DNA from: Campylobacterales bacterium | GTDB lineage: Bacteria; Campylobacterota; Campylobacteria; Campylobacterales; QNZT01 | Direction of reading: 5' to 3' | Length of the DNA: 19,877 nucleotides | Assembly: GCA_015662615.1 (NCBI GenBank) | Contig: DQTU01000220.1 | Coordinates: forward strand, 1 to 19,877 | Shown: positions 1 to 7,110 of the stretch, piece by piece | Layout of the letters: each line of letters begins with the position of its first letter | How positions within the stretch are numbered: position 1 is the first letter of the stretch | Program-made: the position numbers and the translations under genes | The notes under the pieces: model-generated | What the model was told of the DNA's origin: nothing | Database searches by the model: none | What the model saw: only the letters and a program-made list of their open reading frames with translations

Positions 1-403
1 ATGCCTCAAATGTGTTTGGAATCATACCTATATCATCTGTATCGGCGTAAGGAGCATCAATCTCTTGTCGTCCTACTTTTACCAAAGTGTTTTTAATTTC
101 AGCCTGTAGATATGCTTCACCCAATATAGAGTATGAGTGTCTATCAGAACTAAAAAATGCTACACCGTCATTGTGCTTTTCATCAACTCCCTGTGTAGTA
201 TAAAATGATGTTCCAAAACTTATACCGTTAACAGGTGCTGTTTGCATATGCAATTTACCACCGATTGATAGTTCACCTTCATCTTGGTTTTGAAAACCAG
301 CTCTAATATGCCCATCATAAGTTGCATTTTTAAAAGCCTCTTCTAACCCCTCAGCATACAAACTTACTGACAAAAGAGCTGCTAAAACTAAACTATACTT
401 CAT
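1..403 (-). CDS. OprD-like outer-membrane porin, N-terminal 134 residues (partial)
   Basis: Reading down from the ATG at 401-403 gives an open frame that runs off the window's left edge. Residues 1-17 look like a signal peptide (basic MK, a hydrophobic core, cleavage after SLYA). The mature part alternates polar and apolar residues like beta strands and carries stretches typical of the Campylobacterota OprD-type porins: GISFGTSFYTTQ, YSILGEAYLQ, VGRQEIDAPYADTDDIGM and PNTFEA. Such porins form outer-membrane channels for small solutes; the substrate here cannot be told. The start codon lies inside the end of feoA (11-nt overlap), with GAGG about 10 nt upstream, so it is probably translated from the feoB-feoA transcript. 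The family call comes from remembered motifs, not an alignment. Confidence 0.8.
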   Translation of the reverse strand, partial: MKYSLVLAALLSVSLYAEGLEEAFKNATYDGHIRAGFQNQDEGELSIGGKLHMQTAPVNGISFGTSFYTTQGVDEKHNDGVAFFSSDRHSYSILGEAYLQAEIKNTLVKVGRQEIDAPYADTDDIGMIPNTFEA

Positions 404-623
404 CTTTTTCTACCTCTAATTTTTCTACTTCACCACGACGGAGTGCTACCATCGAATTTCCTACTTTTATCTCCATCGTATTTCTAGCCAATGAACATGC
501 CATGATTTCAAATCTTGCACCTTTATAAATTCCAAAAGAGAAGAATCTTGTTTTTAGGTTTTTTCCAGCATTGATTTTTATAATCTCACCTTTGTCGCCC
601 TTTCTTAGTTCACTCAAATTCAT
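393..623 (-). CDS. feoA: FeoA, ferrous iron transport accessory protein
   Basis: This 76-residue SH3-like protein is normal FeoA size. It shows the family pattern: an N-terminal LSELRKGDKGEI strand, a central GIYKGARFEIMACS segment and a C-terminal VGNSMVALRRGEVEKLEV strand. FeoA is a small cytoplasmic partner of the FeoB ferrous iron permease and is thought to modulate its activity. Its ATG overlaps the feoB stop as ATGA (620-623), so translation is probably coupled. In most bacteria feoA precedes feoB; here it follows. Its last 11 nt overlap the start of the porin gene. Identification is secure from sequence and context. Confidence 0.92.
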   Translation of the reverse strand: MNLSELRKGDKGEIIKINAGKNLKTRFFSFGIYKGARFEIMACSLARNTMEIKVGNSMVALRRGEVEKLEVEKDEV

Positions 624-2737
624 GATAATCCTTTTGCGATATTGTAAGCGACAAAACTAAGCACCCATGCGGTTACCGTTGTAAAAACAAACAGATACCC
701 AAGATACTTCCAACCTCCAGCCTCTTTGGCAAAAACCATTGAAGCTGCAAGACAAGGCAGATAAATCATAACAAATACGATAAAAGAGACAGCAGAGGCA
801 AACGGTATATTTTTCTTTATCTGCTCCACCAATCCACTATGCCCTTCATTCACATCATCCCCAAGGGCATAAAGCACACCCAGCGTTGAAACAACAACCT
901 CTTTAGCAGCCAATCCAGCTTCCAGCGCTACAGTCGATCTCCAATCAAATCCAAGAGGAGCAAAAAGTGGTTCCGTAGCTTTCCCAATCTTTCCTAGATA
1001 ACTATTTTCTAACAACTTCTGTTTCATCTCATTTATCAAATCATTTTTAGTTTCATCGCTTGAGGCAAACTCTATTGCATCCTCATACTGCTCCACTATG
1101 TGAAGATTTTTAGGATAATTACTCGCAAACCAGATAAGAACTGAAGCAGCAAGTATATAAGTTCCCGCTTTTTTCAGATACATCCATGCATTGTTCCAAA
1201 CCGTATGCCAAATAAGTTTAAATGACGGTAAGCGATACTTTGGCATCTCCATAACAAACGGTTCATCTTCATTTTTAAAGACCACAACATTAAGCACTTT
1301 TGCAGCGACTAAGCCTAAAAGAGCACCCGAAATATAAATTAAAAATAGAATATTTCCAGCTTGTTCTGGTGCAAAAAATGCCCCTGCAAAAAGAACATAG
1401 ATAGGAAGTCTTGCACCACAACTCATAAAGCCGATGATAAAAAGCGTAAGCAATCTATCTTTTTCATTTTTCAGTGTTCTCGCTGCCATGTAGGCCGGAA
1501 CAGAACATCCAAATCCAGTAACAAGCGGTATAAAACTCTTACCATGTAGTCCAAACTTATGAAAAAATCCATCTAATAAAAATGCAACCCGACTCATATA
1601 ACCTGTTGTTTCAAGAAGTGCAATTCCCAAAAACAAAATCATAATATTTGGCAAAAACATCACTACTGCACCAACACCAGAAATGATACCATCAGCGATA
1701 ACTGAACCTAGTTCATTATCCCCAAATATTCTGATAGCACCTTCACCCATCGCACCAAAAAGTTTATCAATCATATCCATCGGAATTGAACCTATCTCAA
1801 AAGTCAGCTGAAATAGTCCCCACATAAAAAAGAGAAAGATAGGAACACCAAAAATTTTATGAATCAAAATAGAGTCAATCTTCTGTGTCATGTTCTCTTT
1901 TACCGCAAGTTTAACACTCTGAACTTCAAGCATCGCACCACGAGAAAACGCCTGCCTCTCATCTTCAAAAATCTCATCAATATCTTTAGTCTCATAATGC
2001 AGATACATATGATTTAACGACCCTCTGATAATTGGCAAAAGCTCCATCCAGATAGGTTTATTGTGCATCTTTTGATACATAACAGGCTCTTCTTGAAGTA
2101 GTTTTACCGCCAACTCTCTATATGTCGTATCACTTTTGTACTTTTTCTCTTGCAAAAAGTGTACTATTTTTTCAATCTCTTCTTCAATAGTGTCGCTGTA
2201 AATTACTTTTGAACTGTTTAATGATTGTTTAGAGATTAAAATAATGGCTTCTTTTAACTCATGGATACCGATATTTTCTTTGGCAGATGTTTTAATACAA
2301 GGAACGCCAAGAATTGCACTAAGTTGTGCTTCATCTATTTCGATACCCTCTTTTTTTGCCTCATCACTCATGTTAAGGGCTACAACAACTTTTTTTCCAA
2401 GCTCTAGTAGTTGCATGGTTAAGAGTAAATTTCGCTCAAGATTTGTAGAGTCAACAACATTTACAATGACATCATACTCATCCTCTCGTAAAAAGTTTTT
2501 TGTAACTTTCTCTTCTATTGTATACTCTGTAAGCGAATACGCACCTGGCAAATCTATAATGTGTATATTGTAATCCGTGCAACTTATATCATCACAATAT
2601 TTGAAATCAACTTCGGTTTTATCAACCGTAACTCCGCTAAAATTTCCAACTTTGAGTTTAGAATTGCTAACAGCATTGATAAGCATACTTTTTCCGACAT
2701 TTGGTTGACCGGCAAGTACGACATTTATATTGTTCAT
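620..2737 (-). CDS. feoB: FeoB, ferrous iron permease with N-terminal GTPase domain
   Basis: The 705-residue product has a GTPase domain followed by a polytopic membrane domain. The G motifs are visible: G1 GQPNVGKS at residues 10-17, G2 region GVTVDKT, G3 DLPGAYSL, G4 NMSD and G5 TSAKE. The membrane part carries the two conserved FeoB signatures, GFGCSVPAYMAARTL and GLAAKEVVVSTLG. It imports Fe2+ across the inner membrane, with GTP binding and hydrolysis gating transport. I chose the ATG at 2735-2737 because AAGGAAG lies just upstream and the G1 loop then falls at the usual distance. A longer frame to 2764 adds nine unlikely residues. It is the first gene of an apparent feoB-feoA-porin operon, with a Fur-like box upstream. 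Confidence 0.95.
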   Translation of the reverse strand: MNNINVVLAGQPNVGKSMLINAVSNSKLKVGNFSGVTVDKTEVDFKYCDDISCTDYNIHIIDLPGAYSLTEYTIEEKVTKNFLREDEYDVIVNVVDSTNLERNLLLTMQLLELGKKVVVALNMSDEAKKEGIEIDEAQLSAILGVPCIKTSAKENIGIHELKEAIILISKQSLNSSKVIYSDTIEEEIEKIVHFLQEKKYKSDTTYRELAVKLLQEEPVMYQKMHNKPIWMELLPIIRGSLNHMYLHYETKDIDEIFEDERQAFSRGAMLEVQSVKLAVKENMTQKIDSILIHKIFGVPIFLFFMWGLFQLTFEIGSIPMDMIDKLFGAMGEGAIRIFGDNELGSVIADGIISGVGAVVMFLPNIMILFLGIALLETTGYMSRVAFLLDGFFHKFGLHGKSFIPLVTGFGCSVPAYMAARTLKNEKDRLLTLFIIGFMSCGARLPIYVLFAGAFFAPEQAGNILFLIYISGALLGLVAAKVLNVVVFKNEDEPFVMEMPKYRLPSFKLIWHTVWNNAWMYLKKAGTYILAASVLIWFASNYPKNLHIVEQYEDAIEFASSDETKNDLINEMKQKLLENSYLGKIGKATEPLFAPLGFDWRSTVALEAGLAAKEVVVSTLGVLYALGDDVNEGHSGLVEQIKKNIPFASAVSFIVFVMIYLPCLAASMVFAKEAGGWKYLGYLFVFTTVTAWVLSFVAYNIAKGLS

Positions 2738-2759
2738 TTTCTTCCTTGGATATGATATT

Positions 2760-2789
2760 AACATTGATTATCATAATTTGATTTTATCA
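2760..2789 (-). promoter_or_regulatory. Candidate Fur box and promoter of feoB
   Basis: In the feoB direction, 2778-2760 reads AATTATGATAATCAATGTT, which by my hand count matches the classic 19-bp Fur box at 14 positions, including an exact TGATAATCA core. A second palindrome, TGATAAAATCA, lies directly upstream (2789-2779). The box overlaps a possible -10 (TATGAT, 2775-2770) about 33 bp before the feoB ATG, where a repressor would block transcription. Iron repression of feo by Fur is well known in related bacteria; binding here is inferred. Confidence 0.55.
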
Positions 2790-2802
2790 GGAGTGTGCTT
2801 AA

Positions 2803-2845
2803 AGGATTATTAATGTTGAAAATGTTTATCAGTATTAATAATCCT
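2803..2845. repeat. Perfect 12-bp inverted repeat between argS and feoB
   Basis: The arms AGGATTATTAAT (2803-2814) and ATTAATAATCCT (2834-2845) are exact reverse complements separated by 19 bp. The dyad starts 5 bp after the argS stop. As RNA it would form a hairpin, but the stem is AT-rich, the loop long and the following U run short (CCTTTAAG), so a strong intrinsic terminator is doubtful. It may instead be a weak terminator or a protein-binding dyad upstream of feoB. Confidence 0.45.
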
Positions 2846-2849
2846 AGGG

Positions 2850-4436
2850 TTACATTTTATCTTTTGCTTCTATTCCCATAAGGCTTAAACCTACTCGAAG
2901 GCTCGTAGCTACCATAGCAGAAAGCTTCAATAGTTGGTCTTCATTGGAACTTCCAACAATCTTATGTTTATTGTAAAACTGATGATAAGAAGCTGCAAGA
3001 TTTCGCAGATATTCAGTTAGTTTTTGGAGTTGTCTTGACTCAAATGAGTCTTCCAATACTTCATGAAGCAGAAGTGCAGAAAAAAGAATATTTCTAGAAT
3101 CTTCATCTAAGTCTTTCAGATGAACATTGATAATATCATCTACATTTTTACCACTCTTTTGAAATATTTGATTGATGCGAGCGTGTGCGTACTGAATATA
3201 ATAGATAGGATTTGAGCTATCTTGCTGTTTTAATAAATCAACATCAAATTCCAAATGCGTATCACTCTTTTTAGTCAAAAACACAAACCTCAAAGCATCA
3301 CTTCCAATCTCTTCTATCACATCAGACATAAGGATAAAATTACCAGCTCGTTTACTCATCTTATACGGTTCACCACCTTTTAAAAGTGCAACCATTTGAG
3401 AGAGAATTACTTCAAGTTTATTCTCATCATATCCTAGAAAATGAACCGCTGCTTTTACCCTAGCGATATAGCCATGATGGTCAGCACCCCAAATATTAAT
3501 ATATCGGTCATACCCTCTTTGGAATTTATCATCATGATAGATAATATCTCCCGCTAGATAAGTCGGTCTGCCATCTTCTCTAACAACAACACGATCTTTT
3601 TCATCATCACATTCACTTGATTTTAGCCAAACTTTTCCATCTTTTTCAAAAACTGCATCTCTTGATTTTAGTTTTTCGTAACTTTTATCCCACAAATCAA
3701 AAAGCTCTTTTTCACTAACAAAGTTTTCAAACTCTATATCTGCCATGGCTAGATTTGAGCGAATGAGGTCAAGCATCTTATCTTTACCCCATGAAGAAAG
3801 TTTAGGGATATTTGCTTCGTCATTAAAAATCTCTACACCAAACTCTTCTTTGGCAACATCGCATAAATCATAGATATACTCGCCTCGATAATACTCTTCA
3901 GGCCATTTAACTTCTGCATCTGCATATCTATCTTGTCCTGCTAAAAGTACAGAAAGTCCAAGCATCTCTATTTGGCTACCTGCGTCATTTACATAATACT
4001 CTGTTGTGATTTTATACCCTAGATGCTTACCAACTTTTGCAAGCGTATCGCCAAAAACAGCACCACGAGCATGACCAATGTGCATAGGTCCAGTTGGATT
4101 GGCACTCACATACTCAAGTAATATAGTTTCGCTTTTATCGCCTTTGGCAAAATTTAAATTTTCTTTGATGGCATCCGTTGCTCTAGCATTTAAAAAGTCA
4201 TCACTTAATTTAAAGTTGATATAGCCTTTGATAGCCGTCGTGCTTTCAAATATAACTTCATCATCAAATTTCAAACAGAGTTCATCAGCGATAATCATCG
4301 GGGATTTTCCAAGTTCTTTAGCCAAAGAAAAAGCTAAAGGAGTAGCGTAGTGACCAAAAGAGTTATCCTTTGGCTTCTCGAGGACAAAATCGCCCTCGAT
4401 ATGTTTTCTTATCGTATCAATTACACTTTTTTTCAC
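2850..4436 (-). CDS. argS: Arginyl-tRNA synthetase
   Basis: This 528-residue class I synthetase charges tRNA-Arg with arginine using ATP. The HIGH motif is seen at residues 119-122 within SANPTGPMHIGHARG, and the KMSKR loop at 359-363 within PYKMSKRAGNF. The segment STTAIKGYINFKL near the N-terminus fits the Add-1 tRNA-binding domain, and the C-terminal helical domain contains QYAHARINQIF, which is typical of ArgS. The length fits the compact ArgS of the Campylobacterota. It is the last gene of a minus-strand run after tatA, with only 12 bp between them. Confidence 0.97.
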   Translation of the reverse strand: MKKSVIDTIRKHIEGDFVLEKPKDNSFGHYATPLAFSLAKELGKSPMIIADELCLKFDDEVIFESTTAIKGYINFKLSDDFLNARATDAIKENLNFAKGDKSETILLEYVSANPTGPMHIGHARGAVFGDTLAKVGKHLGYKITTEYYVNDAGSQIEMLGLSVLLAGQDRYADAEVKWPEEYYRGEYIYDLCDVAKEEFGVEIFNDEANIPKLSSWGKDKMLDLIRSNLAMADIEFENFVSEKELFDLWDKSYEKLKSRDAVFEKDGKVWLKSSECDDEKDRVVVREDGRPTYLAGDIIYHDDKFQRGYDRYINIWGADHHGYIARVKAAVHFLGYDENKLEVILSQMVALLKGGEPYKMSKRAGNFILMSDVIEEIGSDALRFVFLTKKSDTHLEFDVDLLKQQDSSNPIYYIQYAHARINQIFQKSGKNVDDIINVHLKDLDEDSRNILFSALLLHEVLEDSFESRQLQKLTEYLRNLAASYHQFYNKHKIVGSSNEDQLLKLSAMVATSLRVGLSLMGIEAKDKM

Positions 4437-4448
4437 AGATGCGTAACC

Positions 4449-4682
4449 TTACGCTTTTTGTGAATCTTCAGCTTTAGTAGCTTTAACTACCTCTTCCTTA
4501 GTCTCTTTAATTTTCTCACTTGTAGCATCTGCTATCTCGTCATCATCTTCTTTAACTGCTTTTTTGAAGTTTTTGATACCATTTCCAAGCCCTTTTGCAA
4601 GCTCAGGTATTTTCTTTCCTCCAAATAGTAAAAGCACTACGAGTGCGATTATTACTAGTTCCATTCCACTTGGCATACCCAT
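4449..4682 (-). CDS. tatA: Sec-independent (twin-arginine) translocase protein TatA
   Basis: The 77-residue protein has one N-terminal membrane helix (about residues 7-21, ELVIIALVVLLLFG), the conserved FGGKKIPELAKGLG hinge and amphipathic helix, and a charged, Lys/Glu-rich tail. This is the TatA/TatE layout; it is too short and lacks the features expected of TatB. TatA oligomers help folded proteins with twin-arginine signals cross the inner membrane. AAAGG stands about 9 nt before the ATG. A likely substrate, the Rieske protein with an RRSFLG signal, is encoded near the right end of the window. It is followed closely by argS. Confidence 0.93.
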   Translation of the reverse strand: MGMPSGMELVIIALVVLLLFGGKKIPELAKGLGNGIKNFKKAVKEDDDEIADATSEKIKETKEEVVKATKAEDSQKA

Positions 4683-4711
4683 TTTTATATCCTTTATATT
4701 TTAAAAGGAGT

Positions 4712-4725
4712 ATTATACCATTATA
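4712..4725 (-). promoter_or_regulatory. Candidate -10 elements of a tatA-argS promoter
   Basis: In the tatA direction the 53-bp gap after gmk contains two TATAAT hexamers, at 4725-4720 and 4717-4712, about 30-37 bp before the tatA ATG. No good -35 is visible, which is common in Campylobacterota promoters. tatA-argS may thus have its own start in addition to read-through from gmk. Confidence 0.4.
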
Positions 4726-4735
4726 TGTTAATACT

Positions 4736-5332
4736 TTACCAACCCACTCTAAATTGCTCTATTTTCTCTTTAGTCTGTTTTAACCGTGCAACTTTTACAA
4801 TACTTTCAAAACTCTCCAATGAGAGTTTAAAATCATCATTTACCAAAAGGTAGTCATACTCACCAATTCTTGCCATTTCACTCTTGGCATTTATGAGTCG
4901 ATTTTCTATGGTTTCTATTTTGTCTGTGGCTCTATTTATAAGGCGCTCTTTTAAAATATTTTGGTTTGGTGTTGTAATAAAAAGGCTTGTCATGATAGAA
5001 GCGTAGCGTTTTTTGACTATCTTGTGACCTTGCACATCTATATCAAATATAACTAGTTTTCCATTTTTAAGTGCATCTTCAATAGGCTTTATCGAAGTTC
5101 CATAGTAATTTCCATGAACTTCCGCCCACTCTAAAAAAAGTCCCTCAGCAATCTCTTTTTGAAACTGCTCTTTTGAGATATAGTAATAATCTTTACCCTC
5201 TTTTTCACCTTCTCTAGGATTTCTAGTAGTGGTTGAAATCGAAAAATAAATATCATCATTTTCTTTCAAAACTTCATTGACCAATGAACTTTTACCACAT
5301 CCACTAGGACCGGAAAGTACTAAAAGTGCCAA
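4736..5332 (-). CDS. gmk: Guanylate kinase
   Basis: This 198-residue enzyme phosphorylates GMP to GDP with ATP. Visible motifs are the P-loop GPSGCGKSS (residues 8-16), the GMP-binding STTTRNPREGEKEGKDYYY region, EWAEVHGNYYGT and the IFDIDVQG strand. The start must be the TTG at 5332-5330: the frame is closed by an in-frame TAA a few codons upstream and there is no ATG or GTG between, while the P-loop needs the residues after it. The TTG is two bases after the stop of the acidic protein, and no clear ribosome-binding site is seen, so translation is probably coupled to that gene. It is slightly shorter than the usual roughly 205 residues, consistent with the late start. Confidence 0.95.
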   Translation of the reverse strand: MALLVLSGPSGCGKSSLVNEVLKENDDIYFSISTTTRNPREGEKEGKDYYYISKEQFQKEIAEGLFLEWAEVHGNYYGTSIKPIEDALKNGKLVIFDIDVQGHKIVKKRYASIMTSLFITTPNQNILKERLINRATDKIETIENRLINAKSEMARIGEYDYLLVNDDFKLSLESFESIVKVARLKQTKEKIEQFRVGW

Positions 5333-5334
5333 CT

Positions 5335-6402
5335 TTATGAATCTTTTTTTGAATTAAAACTAAAAGTTACATTGACATCCATACCGTCCAATGCCTCTTT
5401 TATCATCTGCGGAGTTATTGCTTTAGCAACAGCATCTCTAATCCACTGTTCTACGTCATTTGACTCTACAAGTGTCTCTTCGCCTTCTGCTATAATTTCA
5501 TCAGAAATAATCTCTTCTACCACTTCCTCACCAAGCGCTTCTTGTAAATCTACTTCACTCAAATCATCGATATCATCCAAAGTTGCAATTTCCTCTTGGA
5601 TATCTTCCAAAACTTCAGGCATATCCTCCGTTTCAAGAGCCTGTGATGCAATGGCACCAATCGCCGCTGCACCTACTCCAACTGCTGCTAATGTATCTAT
5701 ATCTTCTTTAGGTTCTTCCTGTTCAGTCGATAACTCATCAAGCAAATCATCTGCCAAATCATCTACTTCCATAAGATCAATCTCACTTACCATCTCAGCC
5801 AACTCTTCTGTCCCATTATCTGATATTGCCATCGATGCTGCCACACCTGTAGTCATCATCGTAGCAGGATCCAAGGATAAATCAACATCATCCAAGTCAT
5901 CTAAAGAAATCAATGAAATATCATCCTCTAACGCATCACTCTCTAACAACTCGTCACTTTCCAAAAGCTGATCAATCCCTTCGTTAATATCCTCTAACTC
6001 TAAATTATCTTCTTCCAAAAGTACATCTGTCTCATCATCAAGGTCAAAACCCTCTATCTCTTCAGGTGTAGTGTCCACATCTCTTCCAATAACTTTCTCT
6101 TTGATCATGTCTACAAAGTCTGTTGGCAAAAATGGTTTCTCTATCACAAGATCAAAACCAGTGGGTGCTGTCTCTTGCTTTGAACCAATATAGCCTAACT
6201 GATCATAATTTAACTTAGACTCAATTTGACCCATAAGTGCGTCACTATGTTTGTCCCCATCAATAAAAATCACATCATAAGAATCCCCAGATGTTCCATC
6301 GAGTGTTGATACTTCTTCAAGGTTATAGCCATTTTTTTCGGAACTAAGTTGCAGTAGTCTTGAGACAATTTTATTCTCATTTATAAGTAATATAGAAGGC
6401 AT
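5335..6402 (-). CDS. Highly acidic protein with a degenerate N-terminal receiver-like domain
   Basis: The product is 355 residues from the ATG at 6400-6402, chosen because GGAG lies about 7 nt upstream; a longer frame to 6447 lacks this. Residues 1 to about 105 look like a response-regulator receiver fold: SILLINENK for strand 1, YDVIFIDGD for the phospho-acceptor strand, LGYIGSK, then EKPFLPTDFVDMIKEKV with the conserved Lys-Pro-Phe. The usual acidic pair after strand 1 is Asn-Glu, so normal phosphorylation is doubtful. The middle is extremely rich in Asp and Glu (LLESD repeats) with two Ala/Gly-rich hydrophobic patches, and the tail (VEQWIRDAVAKAITPQMIKEALDGMDVNVTFSF) looks folded. I recall C. 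jejuni annotating a highly acidic protein in this place (Cj1178c, next to gmk). Function unknown. Confidence 0.8.
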   Translation of the reverse strand: MPSILLINENKIVSRLLQLSSEKNGYNLEEVSTLDGTSGDSYDVIFIDGDKHSDALMGQIESKLNYDQLGYIGSKQETAPTGFDLVIEKPFLPTDFVDMIKEKVIGRDVDTTPEEIEGFDLDDETDVLLEEDNLELEDINEGIDQLLESDELLESDALEDDISLISLDDLDDVDLSLDPATMMTTGVAASMAISDNGTEELAEMVSEIDLMEVDDLADDLLDELSTEQEEPKEDIDTLAAVGVGAAAIGAIASQALETEDMPEVLEDIQEEIATLDDIDDLSEVDLQEALGEEVVEEIISDEIIAEGEETLVESNDVEQWIRDAVAKAITPQMIKEALDGMDVNVTFSFNSKKDS

Positions 6403-6423
6403 TATTTCTCTCCAATTTGTTTT

Positions 6424-6469
6424 AGGACATCTATCGGTATTACCCACTACTATAGATGTCCTTTATAAT
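6424..6469. promoter_or_regulatory. Divergent promoter region with an 11-bp inverted repeat
   Basis: The 110-bp gap between the acidic-protein gene and the plus-strand nuclease gene holds a perfect dyad: AGGACATCTAT (6424-6434) and ATAGATGTCCT (6452-6462), 17 bp apart. Next to it is TATAAT (6464-6469), a likely plus-strand -10. The opposite strand offers TATAAA (6467-6462) for the acidic gene. The dyad would sit at about -13 to -50 of the plus promoter and in the early transcribed region of the minus one. It could be an operator for both genes or a hairpin in the minus-strand 5' UTR. Confidence 0.5.
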
Positions 6470-6512
6470 TATTACGCTAAATTAAACTCTTAAATCATAA
6501 AAATGAAGTTTA

Positions 6513-7061
6513 ATGAAAAAAAAATTTAATCTATTTTATCTAATAATAGTTTTTGTTAGCCTTAGCATGCATGTATCGGCAAAAGAGAACTTTTATCTAT
6601 TACCAAAAGATGCCAAACCTGCACTTAAAGCCATCATGAACAATATCGACCAATCCAAAAAATCCATTAAAATTACTATTTATAACTTTACACACAAAAA
6701 GATAGCAAAAAGATTACAAAGTGCTGCAAAAAGAGGTGTAAAAGTTGAAATTATTTTTGACGAACGCTCCGCAAGAGAACAAAAGAGAAAAAGTATGCTT
6801 TATTATCTTGCAAAATATAAAAATATTACCGTTTACAGACTAAAAGGAAAGATCTCCAAGAATAAAAAATATCATGGAATCATGCATCTAAAAACAGCAC
6901 TTTTTGACCATGATAGAATACTTTTTGGCTCTGCAAATTGGAGTTATTCAGCTTTTTCTAAAAACTATGAACTACTTTATATCACTAAAGATTACAAAAT
7001 TGCAAAGAAGTTTGAACAGTTTTTTGAAAAGATTAAAAAAAGGAGCACAGTATTTAAATAA
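6513..7061 (+). CDS. Secreted phospholipase D-family (Nuc-like) protein, probable nuclease
   Basis: The 182-residue product has a signal peptide (KKK, a hydrophobic core at 6-20, likely cleavage after VSA at about 23) and one HKD motif: H125, K127, D132, followed by GSANWS at 139-144 and E153. A single HKD copy and this size match the Nuc-type endonucleases, which act as dimers, so periplasmic or extracellular DNA cleavage is more likely than lipid cleavage. I recall similar secreted nucleases in Campylobacter. The gene starts with nine A residues after ATG and has only a weak GAAG upstream. It lies 49 bp before the GGDEF/EAL gene on the same strand and may share its transcript. The substrate is inferred. 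Confidence 0.85.
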   Translation: MKKKFNLFYLIIVFVSLSMHVSAKENFYLLPKDAKPALKAIMNNIDQSKKSIKITIYNFTHKKIAKRLQSAAKRGVKVEIIFDERSAREQKRKSMLYYLAKYKNITVYRLKGKISKNKKYHGIMHLKTALFDHDRILFGSANWSYSAFSKNYELLYITKDYKIAKKFEQFFEKIKKRSTVFK

Positions 7062-7110
7062 TTTCTCCGTTTAGACGATACTAATAGATAACATTATTTA
7101 GGATGGTTAT

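Noticed and set aside
2244..2573. A plus-strand frame of about 109 residues inside feoB.
   Set aside because: It is an antisense shadow of the FeoB GTPase domain with no signals of its own.
2737..2764. A longer FeoB with nine extra N-terminal residues.
   Set aside because: The internal ATG has a good AAGGAAG site and places the GTPase loop at its normal position; the extension would also start near the predicted promoter.
4441..4454. A short palindrome GCGTAA-CC-TTACGC between tatA and argS.
   Set aside because: The loop is only 2 nt, it partly covers the tatA stop, and the 12-bp gap suggests co-transcription, so a terminator is unlikely.
5372..5971. A 199-residue Ser/Thr-rich open frame on the plus strand.
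   Set aside because: It is the mirror of the Asp/Glu-rich repeat region of the acidic protein, has no ribosome-binding site and shows no domain; Ser-rich frames arise automatically opposite GAT/GAA runs.
6403..6447. A longer acidic protein starting at 6447.
   Set aside because: It would start inside the loop of the inverted repeat without a ribosome-binding site, while the ATG at 6402 has GGAG and begins right at the receiver-like strand.
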